Of a stretch of 64,000 bases of DNA, positions 43,721-52,382 are shown in pieces. The first letter of the stretch is position 1, and the number at the start of each line of letters is the position of its first letter. The translations under genes were made by a program, and so were the position numbers. The notes under the pieces were generated by a model, which was not told where the DNA came from, did not search any database, and worked only from the letters and a program-made list of their open reading frames with translations. This stretch comes from Pedosphaera parvula Ellin514 (GTDB taxonomy: Bacteria > Verrucomicrobiota > Verrucomicrobiia > Limisphaerales > Pedosphaeraceae): the NCBI RefSeq assembly GCF_000172555.1, contig NZ_ABOX02000007.1, positions 146,979 through 210,978 of the forward strand, written 5' to 3'.

Positions 43721-46700
43721 ATGTATTGTCCAAATCAACTTTTGAGTTTACCCACAAGGTGGCTCGTTTTCCTCGCATGCGCGGTGTTTCCAGTGACACT
43801 TCCTGCCCAGCATTCGACCAATAATCCTCCCAGTCAGGCTGAACTGGGGATGAAGAAGTTCCAGATTGCATCCGGGTTAAAGACCGAACTCTTCGCGGCC
43901 GAGCCGATGCTTCAAAATCCAGTCAGCTTCAGCATTGATGAGCATGGCAGATTTTTTGTCGCCGAGACACATCGCTACGGCATTTCCATTTTGGACATCA
44001 CGCAGAACCTGCCCTGGTTGTTGAATGATTTATCCTTCCGCAAGGTGGAAGATCGCAGTGACTTCCTACAGAAGACGTTCGCAACCAATCAGAGCATTCT
44101 CACCAGGGATTCCGAGCTTGTGCGTGTGATACAGGACAAGTCGGGAACTGGTAAAGCCGACAGCTCCAGCGTTTTCGCCGAGGGATTCAACCAGGTGCCG
44201 TCGGGAGTGGCGGCGGGAATTCTGGCGCGCAAGGGGCAAGTCTGGCTTGCATGTATTCCTGATCTATGGCGACTGGAGGCTCCTCTGGATTCCGAGAAAG
44301 AACAGGGGCGCGAGAAGTTGCACACAGGCTTTGGAGTACACATCGGAGTAACGGGCCACGATCTGCATGGCCTGCGTCTCGGGCCGGATGGAAAGCTTTA
44401 CATGAGCAGCGGCGATCGTGGGTTGGTGGTGAAAACCAAGGAAGGGAAATTACTGAACTACCCGGATACCGGAACTGTTTTGCGCTGTAATCCTGATGGC
44501 TCCGACATGGAGGTATTTGCCATCGGTTTGAGGAATCCCCAGGAACTGGCTTTCGACCAATATGGAAATCTTTTCACGGATGATAACGATACTGCGGGAG
44601 AAGATCGTTCCCGGGTGATTCATGTAGTCGAAGGAGCGGACTATGGTTGGCGGTGCTCCTACCAACACATGAGCGGATTTGGTCCCTGGAACAAGGAGAA
44701 AGTGTGGATGGGCAACATCGATGATGCCCTGCCCTGGAGTGGTTATGTTTCACAAGGGCCTTCCGGACTGGCTTATTATCCCGGAACCGGATTGCCTGAC
44801 AAATACAAAAACCATTTCCTGGTGTGTGATTTTCCGGGTGGTGTCCGATCGTTTGCGGTGAAGCCAAGAGGTGCTTCGTACGAGACCATTGAGAACGAAA
44901 AGTTTATTTGGAACTTATGGCCAACGGATGTTGATTTCGGACCGGACAGCCATGTTTATATTTCTGATTGGGTGGAAGGATGGCAGATGCCGAACAAGGG
45001 TCGGATTTATCGCATTAATAACCCGGCCCAGACAAATAACGCTGCGGCCGAGGAAGTGAGGACGCTCCTGAGCCAGGGTACGGAAAAGCTCACGATCAAG
45101 GAGTTAACAAACCTGTTAAGCCATGCCGATATGCGGGTGCGTTTGGAAGCCCAATACGCACTGGCGGATAAAGGACTGAGTGCAAGCAGCGCGTTACGCG
45201 ACGTGGCATTGAACAAAACAAATGCCCAACCCGCGCGACTGCATGCCCTCTGGGGAATTGGCCAAATTGTGGCTGGCAGGCTGAGGCAGGAATCTCATGG
45301 GGAAGAGTTTGGCAGGCAGTTGGTCGAAACTCAACTAAACCCGCTGCTGCCATTGCTGGGTGATGCGGATGCCGAAGTGCGCGCGCAGACAGCGAAGCAG
45401 CTGGGAGAATTTTGCTTGAGCGGAGCTTATTCCGGCCTGGTTAAGCTTTTGAAGGATGCCAGCCCGAGAGTGCAATTTTTTGCCGCCAACGGTCTTGGCA
45501 AGATGAAGAACAAGCAAGCAATTGGGGCGATCAAAGATTTTCTGAGACGAAACGAAGACCATGATGCGTACCTGACACACGCAGGGATGATGGCTTTGTT
45601 AAGCATCGGTGATGTGGATGCTATTTTGGCCTCAGGCCACGACAAGTCAGCGGCCGTCAGACGCGTAGCACTGCTCTGCATGCGTCGCCTGGAGAACCCT
45701 GAGATCAGCATGTTTTTACAGGACTCTGAAAAGAGATTGGTCGTGGAAGCCGCGCGTGCCATCAACGACGTGCCAATCAACGGGGGGATGCCGGAATTAG
45801 CCGCGATACTGGGATCGAAACACAGCAATTTGTGGAGCCATGCTTCGATCCAGCAGCAATATGACGCGGACACCAAGGTGGGTAAATCCGTTAACGCAAC
45901 AAGCGATTGGAGACACACCTTGCCCAGCGAACAACTGCTGTTGCGGGCAATCAATGCGAACTTCCGGCTCGGACAGCCCGAGCACGCCAAAATTTTGGCG
46001 GATTTTGCGGATCGAAACGACTCACCTGATTCCATGCGAGTTGCGGCTTTGGAAGCCCTGTCAGATTGGGCCGCTCCGCAGTCCCTGGATAGAGTCATGG
46101 GACTTTGGCGACCGCTACCAGCCCGCGAAAAATCGGTGGCCCAAAATGCGGTACGTCCCTACCTCTTCAATCTGCTCCAGACAAAGAACGAAAAGGTACT
46201 TGTTGCCGTGGCGCATTGTGCAGCGAATCTGAAGCTTGATGAAGCCAGCATCATTCTTTCGGAGCTTTATCATAAAGGCCAATTCTCGCCCGCCACTCGA
46301 ATTGAACTTCTTCAAGCCTTGGCCGATCTCAAAGACAATCGCCTGGACAGAGCCGTGGCTTCCGCATTGGCGGACCCAAATAATAATGTGCGCCGTGAGG
46401 GGGTTAAGGTACTGACAAAACTGAACCTGCCCAACGCTCCAGAGCTGCTGGAAAAGCTGATCGCCACAGAAAAGGATGTGAAGTTGTGCCAGACGGCTTA
46501 TGCAACATTGGCGCAAATCAAGGGCGAAGCAGCGGATAACATAATCATTCATGGTTTGGATGAATTGTGCTCCGGCAAGTTACGGCCTGAACTGCAACTG
46601 GATTTATTGGAGGCGGCGGCGAAGCGTTCCAGCACGAATGTTCATGTTGCTCTGACCAAATACGAGGAAAGCCTGCCCGCAAACGACGAGATTAAAGGTT

Positions 46701-47137
46701 ACCGCGCCGTGCTGGCGGGGGGAGATCTGGAGGAGGGTAAAAAAATCTTTACCGAGCGGGCTGGAGTGGCGTGCATGCGTTGTCATGCCGTCCAAAGCAA
46801 AGGCGGAGTCGTGGGCCCGGATCTTGCCGGCATTGGCAAGCGGCAGACACGGGAGTTATTATTGGAATCAATCCTCTTCCCGAACAAGCTCATCGCACCT
46901 GGCTTCGAAAACATAACGCTGCTGATGAAGAATGGCAGCACGTTGGCTGGCGTGGTGAAAACCGAGAGTGAAAAGGAACTCGTATTGAATTCGCCCGAAG
47001 ACGGCATCATTACTGTGCAGAAGGGTGAAATCCAATCACGCCAACAGGAAGTGTCCGCCATGCCTGAAGGGCTGAATAAAATGCTTTCCAAACAGGATCT
47101 GCGCAACCTGGTGGAGTACCTGGCTAACTTGAAGTAG
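43721..47137 (+). CDS. PVC-type membrane-bound dehydrogenase: beta-propeller + HEAT repeats + cytochrome c domain
   Basis: 1138 residues, secreted (signal WLVFLACAVFPVTLPAQ). Residues about 45-440 form a sugar-dehydrogenase-like propeller (SFSIDEHGRFFVAETHRYGI, HGLRLGPDGKLYMSSGDRG, IGLRNPQELAFDQYGNLFTDDND). About 450-960 are HEAT-like helical repeats (LSHADMRVRLEAQYALADKG; LPLLGDADAEVRAQTAKQLGEF). The C-terminal ~140 residues are a PVC-type heme-binding domain with CMRCH at about 1018, then GPDLAGIGKRQTRELLLESILFPN. This three-part architecture is largely restricted to Planctomycetes and Verrucomicrobiota. It probably oxidises a sugar or alcohol in the periplasm; substrate unknown. It overlaps a convergent peptidase gene by 14 bases. 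Confidence 0.93.
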   Translation: MYCPNQLLSLPTRWLVFLACAVFPVTLPAQHSTNNPPSQAELGMKKFQIASGLKTELFAAEPMLQNPVSFSIDEHGRFFVAETHRYGISILDITQNLPWLLNDLSFRKVEDRSDFLQKTFATNQSILTRDSELVRVIQDKSGTGKADSSSVFAEGFNQVPSGVAAGILARKGQVWLACIPDLWRLEAPLDSEKEQGREKLHTGFGVHIGVTGHDLHGLRLGPDGKLYMSSGDRGLVVKTKEGKLLNYPDTGTVLRCNPDGSDMEVFAIGLRNPQELAFDQYGNLFTDDNDTAGEDRSRVIHVVEGADYGWRCSYQHMSGFGPWNKEKVWMGNIDDALPWSGYVSQGPSGLAYYPGTGLPDKYKNHFLVCDFPGGVRSFAVKPRGASYETIENEKFIWNLWPTDVDFGPDSHVYISDWVEGWQMPNKGRIYRINNPAQTNNAAAEEVRTLLSQGTEKLTIKELTNLLSHADMRVRLEAQYALADKGLSASSALRDVALNKTNAQPARLHALWGIGQIVAGRLRQESHGEEFGRQLVETQLNPLLPLLGDADAEVRAQTAKQLGEFCLSGAYSGLVKLLKDASPRVQFFAANGLGKMKNKQAIGAIKDFLRRNEDHDAYLTHAGMMALLSIGDVDAILASGHDKSAAVRRVALLCMRRLENPEISMFLQDSEKRLVVEAARAINDVPINGGMPELAAILGSKHSNLWSHASIQQQYDADTKVGKSVNATSDWRHTLPSEQLLLRAINANFRLGQPEHAKILADFADRNDSPDSMRVAALEALSDWAAPQSLDRVMGLWRPLPAREKSVAQNAVRPYLFNLLQTKNEKVLVAVAHCAANLKLDEASIILSELYHKGQFSPATRIELLQALADLKDNRLDRAVASALADPNNNVRREGVKVLTKLNLPNAPELLEKLIATEKDVKLCQTAYATLAQIKGEAADNIIIHGLDELCSGKLRPELQLDLLEAAAKRSSTNVHVALTKYEESLPANDEIKGYRAVLAGGDLEEGKKIFTERAGVACMRCHAVQSKGGVVGPDLAGIGKRQTRELLLESILFPNKLIAPGFENITLLMKNGSTLAGVVKTESEKELVLNSPEDGIITVQKGEIQSRQQEVSAMPEGLNKMLSKQDLRNLVEYLANLK

Positions 47138-48272
47138 GCGGGTACTTTTCCACCTCGGCAATCCCGCGAGGCCGCTTTGGAGGCTGCTTGCGGGATCTGC
47201 GAACCACTCGTTGCCTGGCTTCGTGTAAAAGGTTGTTCAGGCGTTTGCGGAGACGTCCAACCAGTTGCGGGTAGTTGGGCATCTGCCGGGCTGCGGAGCT
47301 GAGCAACTCCACCATGCTCCAGGCATCGTGCAAGCTGACGAACTCCGGGGCAATTTTCGTTTTGACGCCACAATTGTGATAGTTGCCAAGCGCGACACAA
47401 ACAGCGGTGGTTTGGAAGCCATATTCCTGGTACGCAGTAGCCTCACACGTGCCACCATACATCAGGGCACGCTGGAACTGGAAATCGGCCTGCTTTTGTT
47501 TGAATTCGCCAGCCACTTCCATTAGGAAGCGCGTGGCTGCGGAGTCGAAGAGAGAGGTGCGATCACCAACCCGGATGATGACCCCTTTACCCATTTTTGC
47601 GGGAGGCAGTTCACGACTTGTCTCCAGAGAGACAACCAGAGAATTTTTCGGCAACACCTTTGAATTGGCGACTACGAGTGCGCCGTGGAAGCCTATTTCT
47701 TCCGCGAGCGAAATGACGCCGATGACGTTCACGCGGGCGCGGGATTTTTTGAGATTAATAAGCGTGGCAAGAATGGAAGCAACTCCAACCAAATCATCGC
47801 AAGCCCGTCCGTGAATGTGCTGTTTGCGGACAGCAAAATCTTCCAGTTCCCAAACGGCATATTGCGGAGCCGTCTCGAAGAATTTTTCAGAATGAATCTC
47901 AAATTCCTTTTCCTTGCCGAGTTTTCTGCCCAGTTTGGCAGGAAAGCCTCCAGGCATGAGTCGCAACGGAATTCCCCGCTTGAAGTATTCATCCCCTACT
48001 CCACCGAGAAATCGAGCGTGCCATTTGTTTTCTGAAAGCGGGCGTATGATTTCGAATCCAGGATGGTCGAGATGCGCTGCCAATACAAAGGGACGCACCG
48101 CTCTGTTCGTTTGTAATCGCACCAGCAGGTTGCCATAAGCATCGCGCGCGAAATTGAGCCGGTATTCAGTGCAAATTTTTTCCACCTCGGCACGCACCAT
48201 ATCTTCGTGGTGTGGGGCCGCCGGACAACGCATCAGGCGACTGGCTATTTCAGAAAGCAATTGGGAATTCAT
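47124..48272 (-). CDS. M42/M20-like zinc metallopeptidase
   Basis: 382 residues. Metal-site elements are PFVLAAHLDHPGFEI (His, Asp), GRACDDLVGVASILA (bridging Asp), SLAEEIGFHGA (catalytic Glu and metal Glu), an Asp/Glu in VVSLETSRELP, and a late His in CVALGNYHNCG. This matches FrvX/M42 aminopeptidases. The C-terminus adds a basic tail (RQRVVRRSRKQPPKRPRG). M42 enzymes clip short peptides in the cytosol as large oligomers. Stop is inside the end of the dehydrogenase gene, tail to tail. Confidence 0.85.
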   Translation of the reverse strand: MNSQLLSEIASRLMRCPAAPHHEDMVRAEVEKICTEYRLNFARDAYGNLLVRLQTNRAVRPFVLAAHLDHPGFEIIRPLSENKWHARFLGGVGDEYFKRGIPLRLMPGGFPAKLGRKLGKEKEFEIHSEKFFETAPQYAVWELEDFAVRKQHIHGRACDDLVGVASILATLINLKKSRARVNVIGVISLAEEIGFHGALVVANSKVLPKNSLVVSLETSRELPPAKMGKGVIIRVGDRTSLFDSAATRFLMEVAGEFKQKQADFQFQRALMYGGTCEATAYQEYGFQTTAVCVALGNYHNCGVKTKIAPEFVSLHDAWSMVELLSSAARQMPNYPQLVGRLRKRLNNLLHEARQRVVRRSRKQPPKRPRGIAEVEKYPPTSS

Positions 48273-48347
48273 GCCTTTGAAAACTTTGCATCTATAAACC
48301 GAAACGACAAGTTTCCATTTGAGGAAAGCTGTTGAATTCCGGATGAA

Positions 48348-49517
48348 TCAACGCAGAAAGAGCTCCGCCGCAGAGTCGGCAAATCGAAGCCCCCGGGAAG
48401 TAAGTTGGAAACGATATTGATCAAGCCGGCCCCATCCCTGCTGCACCAACTGATCCATCTCGCGGGACCAATCGTGCCGGAGGTCGCAACCGGTAACTTG
48501 CTTGAATTTTTCAAAAGGCCAGCCGGCATTCATGCGCAGTCCAAAGGCGGCAATTTCACCGGCGCGTGAGAGCGGCGCCAGTTCTTCCTTCGATTCAATG
48601 GCTCGTTTCCCCTGCTCCAATTGTTCGCAGTACATCTGCGTATTAGACCAATTCTTGTTACGAATGCCGCGCACGTTCCCGGTTGCGCTTGGACCAAGGC
48701 CATAATAACAACCGCCGCGCCAATAATTCACGTTGTGCTGACAGGCATGGTCTGGAATATCACTGGGAGTGGCAGCGGAATGTTTTGCAAAGTTGGCAAT
48801 TTCGTACTGATGAAAACCTGAGGCAGAGGCGACGGTCACCAGTTCCTCGTACATGGCGCAGGCAAGTGCCTCGTCCACATCGAATTCACCGGCTTTCAAC
48901 TGTGCGTAGAGCGGCGTGTCGTCCTCGTAAATTACTTCGTAGCTGGACAGGTGTTCACTTCCCAGAGCAGTTGCTTCCGCCAGAGTATCTCGCCAGATTT
49001 TCATTGTCTGCCCGGGGATGGCAAACATGAGATCGATGTTCACGTTGTCGAAGCCCGCAGCCCGAAGAGTGTCGAAGGATTTAAAAACCATTTCACGACT
49101 ATGAATGCGACCGAGTCGGTCGAGCAGATTTTCGTCGAGCGACTGCACCCCCATGGAGATACGGTTAACGCCAAAACTGCGCAGCAATTTGGCTTTTTCC
49201 AGGGAGACGGTCGCAGGATTGCATTCAACGGTCCACTCGGCGGCACCGGTCAAACCCAGGCGTTGCATGGTTTGGAGAATCTGTTCCCATTGGCGGAGAT
49301 TTAGCAGCGAAGGCGTGCCGCCGCCGAAAAAGATGGTGCGAGGTTTGAGGTCTGAAGCCACCATTTCGAGCTCACGTATTAATGCGCATACGTATCGATT
49401 GATAATCTCGCCATTCGAGGCTTCGGAATAGAAAGCACAATAGGAACATTTATGCGCGCAAAAAGGTACGTGCACGTAAAGACTCTGAACAGATTGATCG
49501 AACAGCGGACTGACCAT
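48348..49517 (-). CDS. hemW: Radical SAM heme chaperone HemW
   Basis: 389 residues. The radical-SAM cluster motif is FCAHKCSYCAF (CxxxCxxC), as in HemW and HemN. Next comes IFFGGGTPSLL, VECNPATVSLEK, GVNRISMGVQSLDENLLDRLGRIH, NVNIDLMFAIPGQT and the C-terminal winged-helix part. True HemN has an extra CxxxCxxCxC and a longer N-terminus; these are absent, so HemW (a heme chaperone, formerly misnamed coproporphyrinogen oxidase) is the better name. It is minus strand and followed by the M42 gene 75 bases away. Next to cold-shock and chdC genes. Confidence 0.92.
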   Translation of the reverse strand: MVSPLFDQSVQSLYVHVPFCAHKCSYCAFYSEASNGEIINRYVCALIRELEMVASDLKPRTIFFGGGTPSLLNLRQWEQILQTMQRLGLTGAAEWTVECNPATVSLEKAKLLRSFGVNRISMGVQSLDENLLDRLGRIHSREMVFKSFDTLRAAGFDNVNIDLMFAIPGQTMKIWRDTLAEATALGSEHLSSYEVIYEDDTPLYAQLKAGEFDVDEALACAMYEELVTVASASGFHQYEIANFAKHSAATPSDIPDHACQHNVNYWRGGCYYGLGPSATGNVRGIRNKNWSNTQMYCEQLEQGKRAIESKEELAPLSRAGEIAAFGLRMNAGWPFEKFKQVTGCDLRHDWSREMDQLVQQGWGRLDQYRFQLTSRGLRFADSAAELFLR

Positions 49518-49553
49518 GAGGAAAACTAAACAAAAAATGAGAATTTCGCGAAC

Positions 49554-49589
49554 AAAAAAGCCTCCAACCTTTCGGCGGGAGGCTTTTTT
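49554..49589. terminator. Bidirectional terminator after the cold-shock gene
   Basis: AAAAAAGCCTCC (49554-49565) pairs with GGAGGCTTTTTT (49578-49589), a 12-base perfect stem with a 12-base loop. The A/T flanks allow use on both strands. For the minus-strand cold-shock gene it starts 15 bases after the stop. Confidence 0.88.
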
Positions 49590-49604
49590 AGCTGTTGAGG
49601 ATTC

Positions 49605-49811
49605 CTAGACTTGAACGCGCTGAACGTTTTGTGCCTTCGGACCTTTGTCGCTGCTTACAACTTCAAAGTTAACTTCTTCACCTTCGTTGAGGGTTTTGAA
49701 GCCACTTCCCAGAATGGAGGTGTGATGGACAAACACATCCTGTCCAGAATCTTGTGCAATGAAGCCGAAGCCCTTCTTGTTATCGAACCATTTTACTTTA
49801 CCACTTGCCAT
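49605..49811 (-). CDS. Cold-shock protein (CspA family)
   Basis: 68 residues, the whole a single cold-shock domain: [32 protein letters not shown] with RNP1 (KGFGFI) and RNP2 (VFVHH), ending in [12 protein letters not shown]. The frame could start at 49865, but ATG 49811 follows AGGAG seven bases upstream and matches the family. The long predicted leader (over 100 bases) is typical of cold-shock mRNAs. It binds single-stranded nucleic acid and acts as an RNA chaperone. Confidence 0.96.
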   Translation of the reverse strand: MASGKVKWFDNKKGFGFIAQDSGQDVFVHHTSILGSGFKTLNEGEEVNFEVVSSDKGPKAQNVQRVQV

Positions 49812-49931
49812 AGTATTTCTCCTGAGATGTTGAATCGTAAACGCCTTAAACAAAAAAGGACACAAGCTAAACGTTAGCTAGTGCCCTAAATTTCGCTGCC
49901 GATCGTTAACATACGACTCGAACTAGAGTGG

Positions 49932-49959
49932 ATACTAAAACTTATTTTGCGAAGGTCAA
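49932..49959 (-). promoter_or_regulatory. Candidate promoter of the cold-shock gene
   Basis: On the minus strand a TTGACC -35 (49959-49954) and a TAGTAT -10 (49937-49932) are 16 bases apart. Transcription would start near 49925, giving a leader of about 115 bases before ATG 49811. A small hairpin AGCTAA-acg-TTAGCT (49865-49879) lies in that leader. Confidence 0.45.
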
Positions 49960-50020
49960 GTATTAGTTTGCAAAACTTCCAGTTTAACAGAAAAGTTTCC
50001 TTTGCACAGGTAAAAAAGTC

Positions 50021-50839
50021 CTACACGAGATGCAAATGATTCCACAAGTCGGCAGGCTTCAATCGTATGTTTACGTAGAATGTTCCGAACTCACCGAAAC
50101 GTGCGGATACTTCGTCGAACCGCATTTCGTAAACGATTTCTTTCAAAGCATCCACCTGGTGCGCCATCAACGTCACTCCCCATTCCCAATCATCAATGCC
50201 GGTGGAGCCGGTGATTAATTGAGAGATGCGACCAGCGTATTTTCGACCGACACGAGCATGACCACCCATAAGGCGTTTGCGTGCTGCGAAGTCCAGGCTG
50301 TACCAATTATCGCCACCACTGCGACGCTTATTCATGGGATAAAAACCCATGACTTCCCAATCCGGCATTTCCGGATAGAGACGATACTGCTCGTACTCAG
50401 CACGCTTCTTTGCAGACTCGGCCATGCGTGCTTTAAAGGCGTCACTATCAGGTGTGAGCTTCTCCTGATTGATGAGCATCTGACGGCTGTCCTCCTCGGT
50501 GGGCATGTATTCAGTCAATTCAGTGATGCTTAAATAAGTGTAAACTGTTTGCAACACTCCGGGAGCAAAGCAGGCTTCGAGGTCGCGATGGATCTGCGCA
50601 ACCTGACCCAGTTCAGCGGCATAAATCATGAAAGCAAAATCCGCTTTGCCACTGACGTTGGCATAGGAGACCAGGCGTGGATGACTGGCGTTTGCGTTTG
50701 CAGCACAGAGAGCCTCCAGTTTATTTCTGCTTTGAGCGGATGCTTCCGCCCCCAATTGCGCCCAGCGCGCCCGGTCAATTCGATAGAACAAATGCATCAC
50801 GTGGATGCCCTGGGTAAGTTTAACTGTGGGAAGTGACAT
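50021..50839 (-). CDS. chdC: Coproheme decarboxylase (HemQ/ChdC, chlorite dismutase family)
   Basis: 272 residues. It converts Fe-coproporphyrin III to heme b in the coproporphyrin-dependent pathway. Family marks are WEVMGFYPMNKRR, the NWYSLDFAARKRLMGGHARVGRKYAGRI stretch containing the proximal heme His, ITGSTGIDDWEWGVTL, and YEMRFDEVSARFGEFGTFY. The catalytic Tyr of actinobacterial and Firmicutes types would be in the GFYPM or NWYSL segments; which one is used cannot be said here. Single gene, minus strand, upstream of the cold-shock gene. With hemW nearby this end of the window has a heme theme. Confidence 0.94.
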   Translation of the reverse strand: MSLPTVKLTQGIHVMHLFYRIDRARWAQLGAEASAQSRNKLEALCAANANASHPRLVSYANVSGKADFAFMIYAAELGQVAQIHRDLEACFAPGVLQTVYTYLSITELTEYMPTEEDSRQMLINQEKLTPDSDAFKARMAESAKKRAEYEQYRLYPEMPDWEVMGFYPMNKRRSGGDNWYSLDFAARKRLMGGHARVGRKYAGRISQLITGSTGIDDWEWGVTLMAHQVDALKEIVYEMRFDEVSARFGEFGTFYVNIRLKPADLWNHLHLV

Positions 50840-50919
50840 AGATAAAATAAGTTAAAGTTTTAAGTAAATTCTCAGGTTGAACTGCCGCCTTCATAGACCG
50901 ACTTTATCGGCTTTGCTTC

Positions 50920-51294
50920 TTAGTCTATGTGCAAGGCCTGGTCCAGGAAATGTTGGAGATGAGGCAATAAGGCGCTTTCGTTAACCACAAGGTTCGCACC
51001 GGCACTACGAGCCTCGTTTTGCGAAGCCACATCCTTTTCATCCACAAAGGCAACCACCGGCAGGTGGGTGGTGGTTGGATTCTGCTTCAATTTGGCAATG
51101 GCCTCAGAAACCTTCGCGCGGGAGGAAACGAGATCGGCAAAGACAAGCATGGGCCTTTCCTTCTCGGCGGAGGAGACCAGGGCTTCGACGCCTGGAACAG
51201 TGACGACGCGATAGCCGGAATCGTGCAGGCGGTTCACCAATTGGGTGCCGGGCAGCAATTTTTCGTATAATACAAGCGCGAGCGGTTGCGTCAT
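50920..51294 (-). CDS. Receiver-like protein, degenerate
   Basis: 124 residues from ATG 51294 (the frame is open further up to 51426, but that part is not protein-like). It has the receiver fold outline: MTQPLALVLYEKLLPGTQLVNRL, FADLVSSRAKVSEAI, THLPVVAFVDEKDVASQNEARSAGANLVVNES. The position of the acceptor is ADL, but the acidic pocket after strand 1 is lost (LYEKLLPG) and the conserved Lys is Asn. So it probably cannot be phosphorylated in the normal way and would act as a pseudo-receiver. Divergent from msrA. Confidence 0.7.
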   Translation of the reverse strand: MTQPLALVLYEKLLPGTQLVNRLHDSGYRVVTVPGVEALVSSAEKERPMLVFADLVSSRAKVSEAIAKLKQNPTTTHLPVVAFVDEKDVASQNEARSAGANLVVNESALLPHLQHFLDQALHID

Positions 51295-51366
51295 GGTGAC
51301 AGCTTGGAATATACGTGTGAAAATTGCAAAAACATTCAAGGCTGAGTTGGCCAAGATTGGAAGGCC

Positions 51367-51395
51367 TTGTCTCAACGCTCCAAAGAGGCTATATA
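51367..51395 (+). promoter_or_regulatory. Candidate promoter upstream of msrA
   Basis: TTGTCT (51367-51372) and TATATA (51390-51395) with a 17-base spacer. Transcription would start near 51402, leaving a leader of about 39 bases before msrA ATG 51441. The -10 overlaps an AGGAGG (51395-51400), which would then not be on the message. Confidence 0.45.
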
Positions 51396-51409
51396 GGAGG
51401 TAGTAATAG

Positions 51410-51505
51410 ATGAGCTGCGTGCGCATTTGGAACAGAGAAAATGAAATACTTTATTTTACTTTTAACGGCCTTCAGTTTTCTAGTCATCAATTGTGCTGCG
51501 GATGA
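51410..51505 (+). CDS. Possible 31-codon upstream ORF overlapping the msrA start
   Basis: ATG 51410 is nine bases after AGGAGG (51395-51400) and opens 31 codons, ending at TGA 51503-51505, in a different frame from msrA, whose ATG lies inside it. The peptide would start MSCVRIWNRE and end HQLCCG. It is either a leader ORF coupling or limiting msrA translation, or chance next to the promoter. Low confidence. Confidence 0.2.
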   Translation: MSCVRIWNRENEILYFTFNGLQFSSHQLCCG

Positions 51506-52076
51506 ACCGAAGTCTGCGCAAACCAAAACCAATATGTCTGCCACTACTCCCAAAATCCCGGAAGGCGCTGAATCGATCACGCTTGGCGCTGGTTGTTTCT
51601 GGTGCACCGAAGCTGTTTTTCAACAAATACCAGGGGTTATCTCCGTAACCTCGGGTTACATGGGCGGAGAGACAAAAAACCCCACTTACGAGCAAATCTG
51701 CACTGGCAAAACGGGCCATGCAGAAGTATCGCGCGTGGTTTTCGATCCCAAGAAGACGAGCCTGGAGAAGATCCTTCAAGTGTTCTGGAATGCTCACGAT
51801 CCGACCTCATTGAATCGTCAGGGCGGAGACATCGGAACCCAATATCGTTCCGCGATTTTTTACAACACGGACGCGCAGAAGCAAGTTGCGGAAAAATCCA
51901 AGGCCGAAGCGGGTAAAGAATTTACGAAGCCGATTGTGACGGAAATCACCAAGGCGCAGGAGTTTTATTCCGCAGAGGATTACCATCAGGATTATTATCG
52001 GTTGAACAAGAACCGAAACCCATATTGTCAGATGGTAATCGCCCCCAAGTTGAAGAAGCTCGGTCTCAAAAACTAA
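51441..52076 (+). CDS. msrA: Peptide methionine sulfoxide reductase MsrA, exported form
   Basis: 211 residues. It reduces methionine-S-sulfoxide in proteins. The N-terminus is a signal peptide (MKYFILLLTAFSFLVINCAA) with a Cys that could be acylated (the residue before it is Asn, which is atypical), so the enzyme acts in the periplasm. The catalytic motif is GAGCFWCTEAVFQ, then GYMGGETKNPTYEQICTG, HAEV, and QYRSAIFY. The end has EDYHQDYY. No fused MsrB. A degenerate receiver gene is divergently placed upstream. Confidence 0.95.
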   Translation: MKYFILLLTAFSFLVINCAADEPKSAQTKTNMSATTPKIPEGAESITLGAGCFWCTEAVFQQIPGVISVTSGYMGGETKNPTYEQICTGKTGHAEVSRVVFDPKKTSLEKILQVFWNAHDPTSLNRQGGDIGTQYRSAIFYNTDAQKQVAEKSKAEAGKEFTKPIVTEITKAQEFYSAEDYHQDYYRLNKNRNPYCQMVIAPKLKKLGLKN

Positions 52077-52382
52077 ATCGGTGACGTGCTTCGGGCCGGA
52101 GCCGGCTGATTCATTCAAAATTCCTGGACATAATCGAGTCACGAACAACTTCCATGTGCCAATCCAGGCACTGAGGTTCACACGCCATTTTCTAAAAGAA
52201 GAAGGTAAGTAAGTGTTAGAAGTTTCACCGGTTTGTCACGTTTTTTAACATTTAGCCGGACAGGATGACCTGAAAAATACGTTTACATGCGTCTATACAA
52301 GGGGCAGGAAACACTATACAGTTCCAGGCGAACAGGCTGGTTATAGCCAGCGGAGAATTTATCGGAATAGAAAATAAATTAT

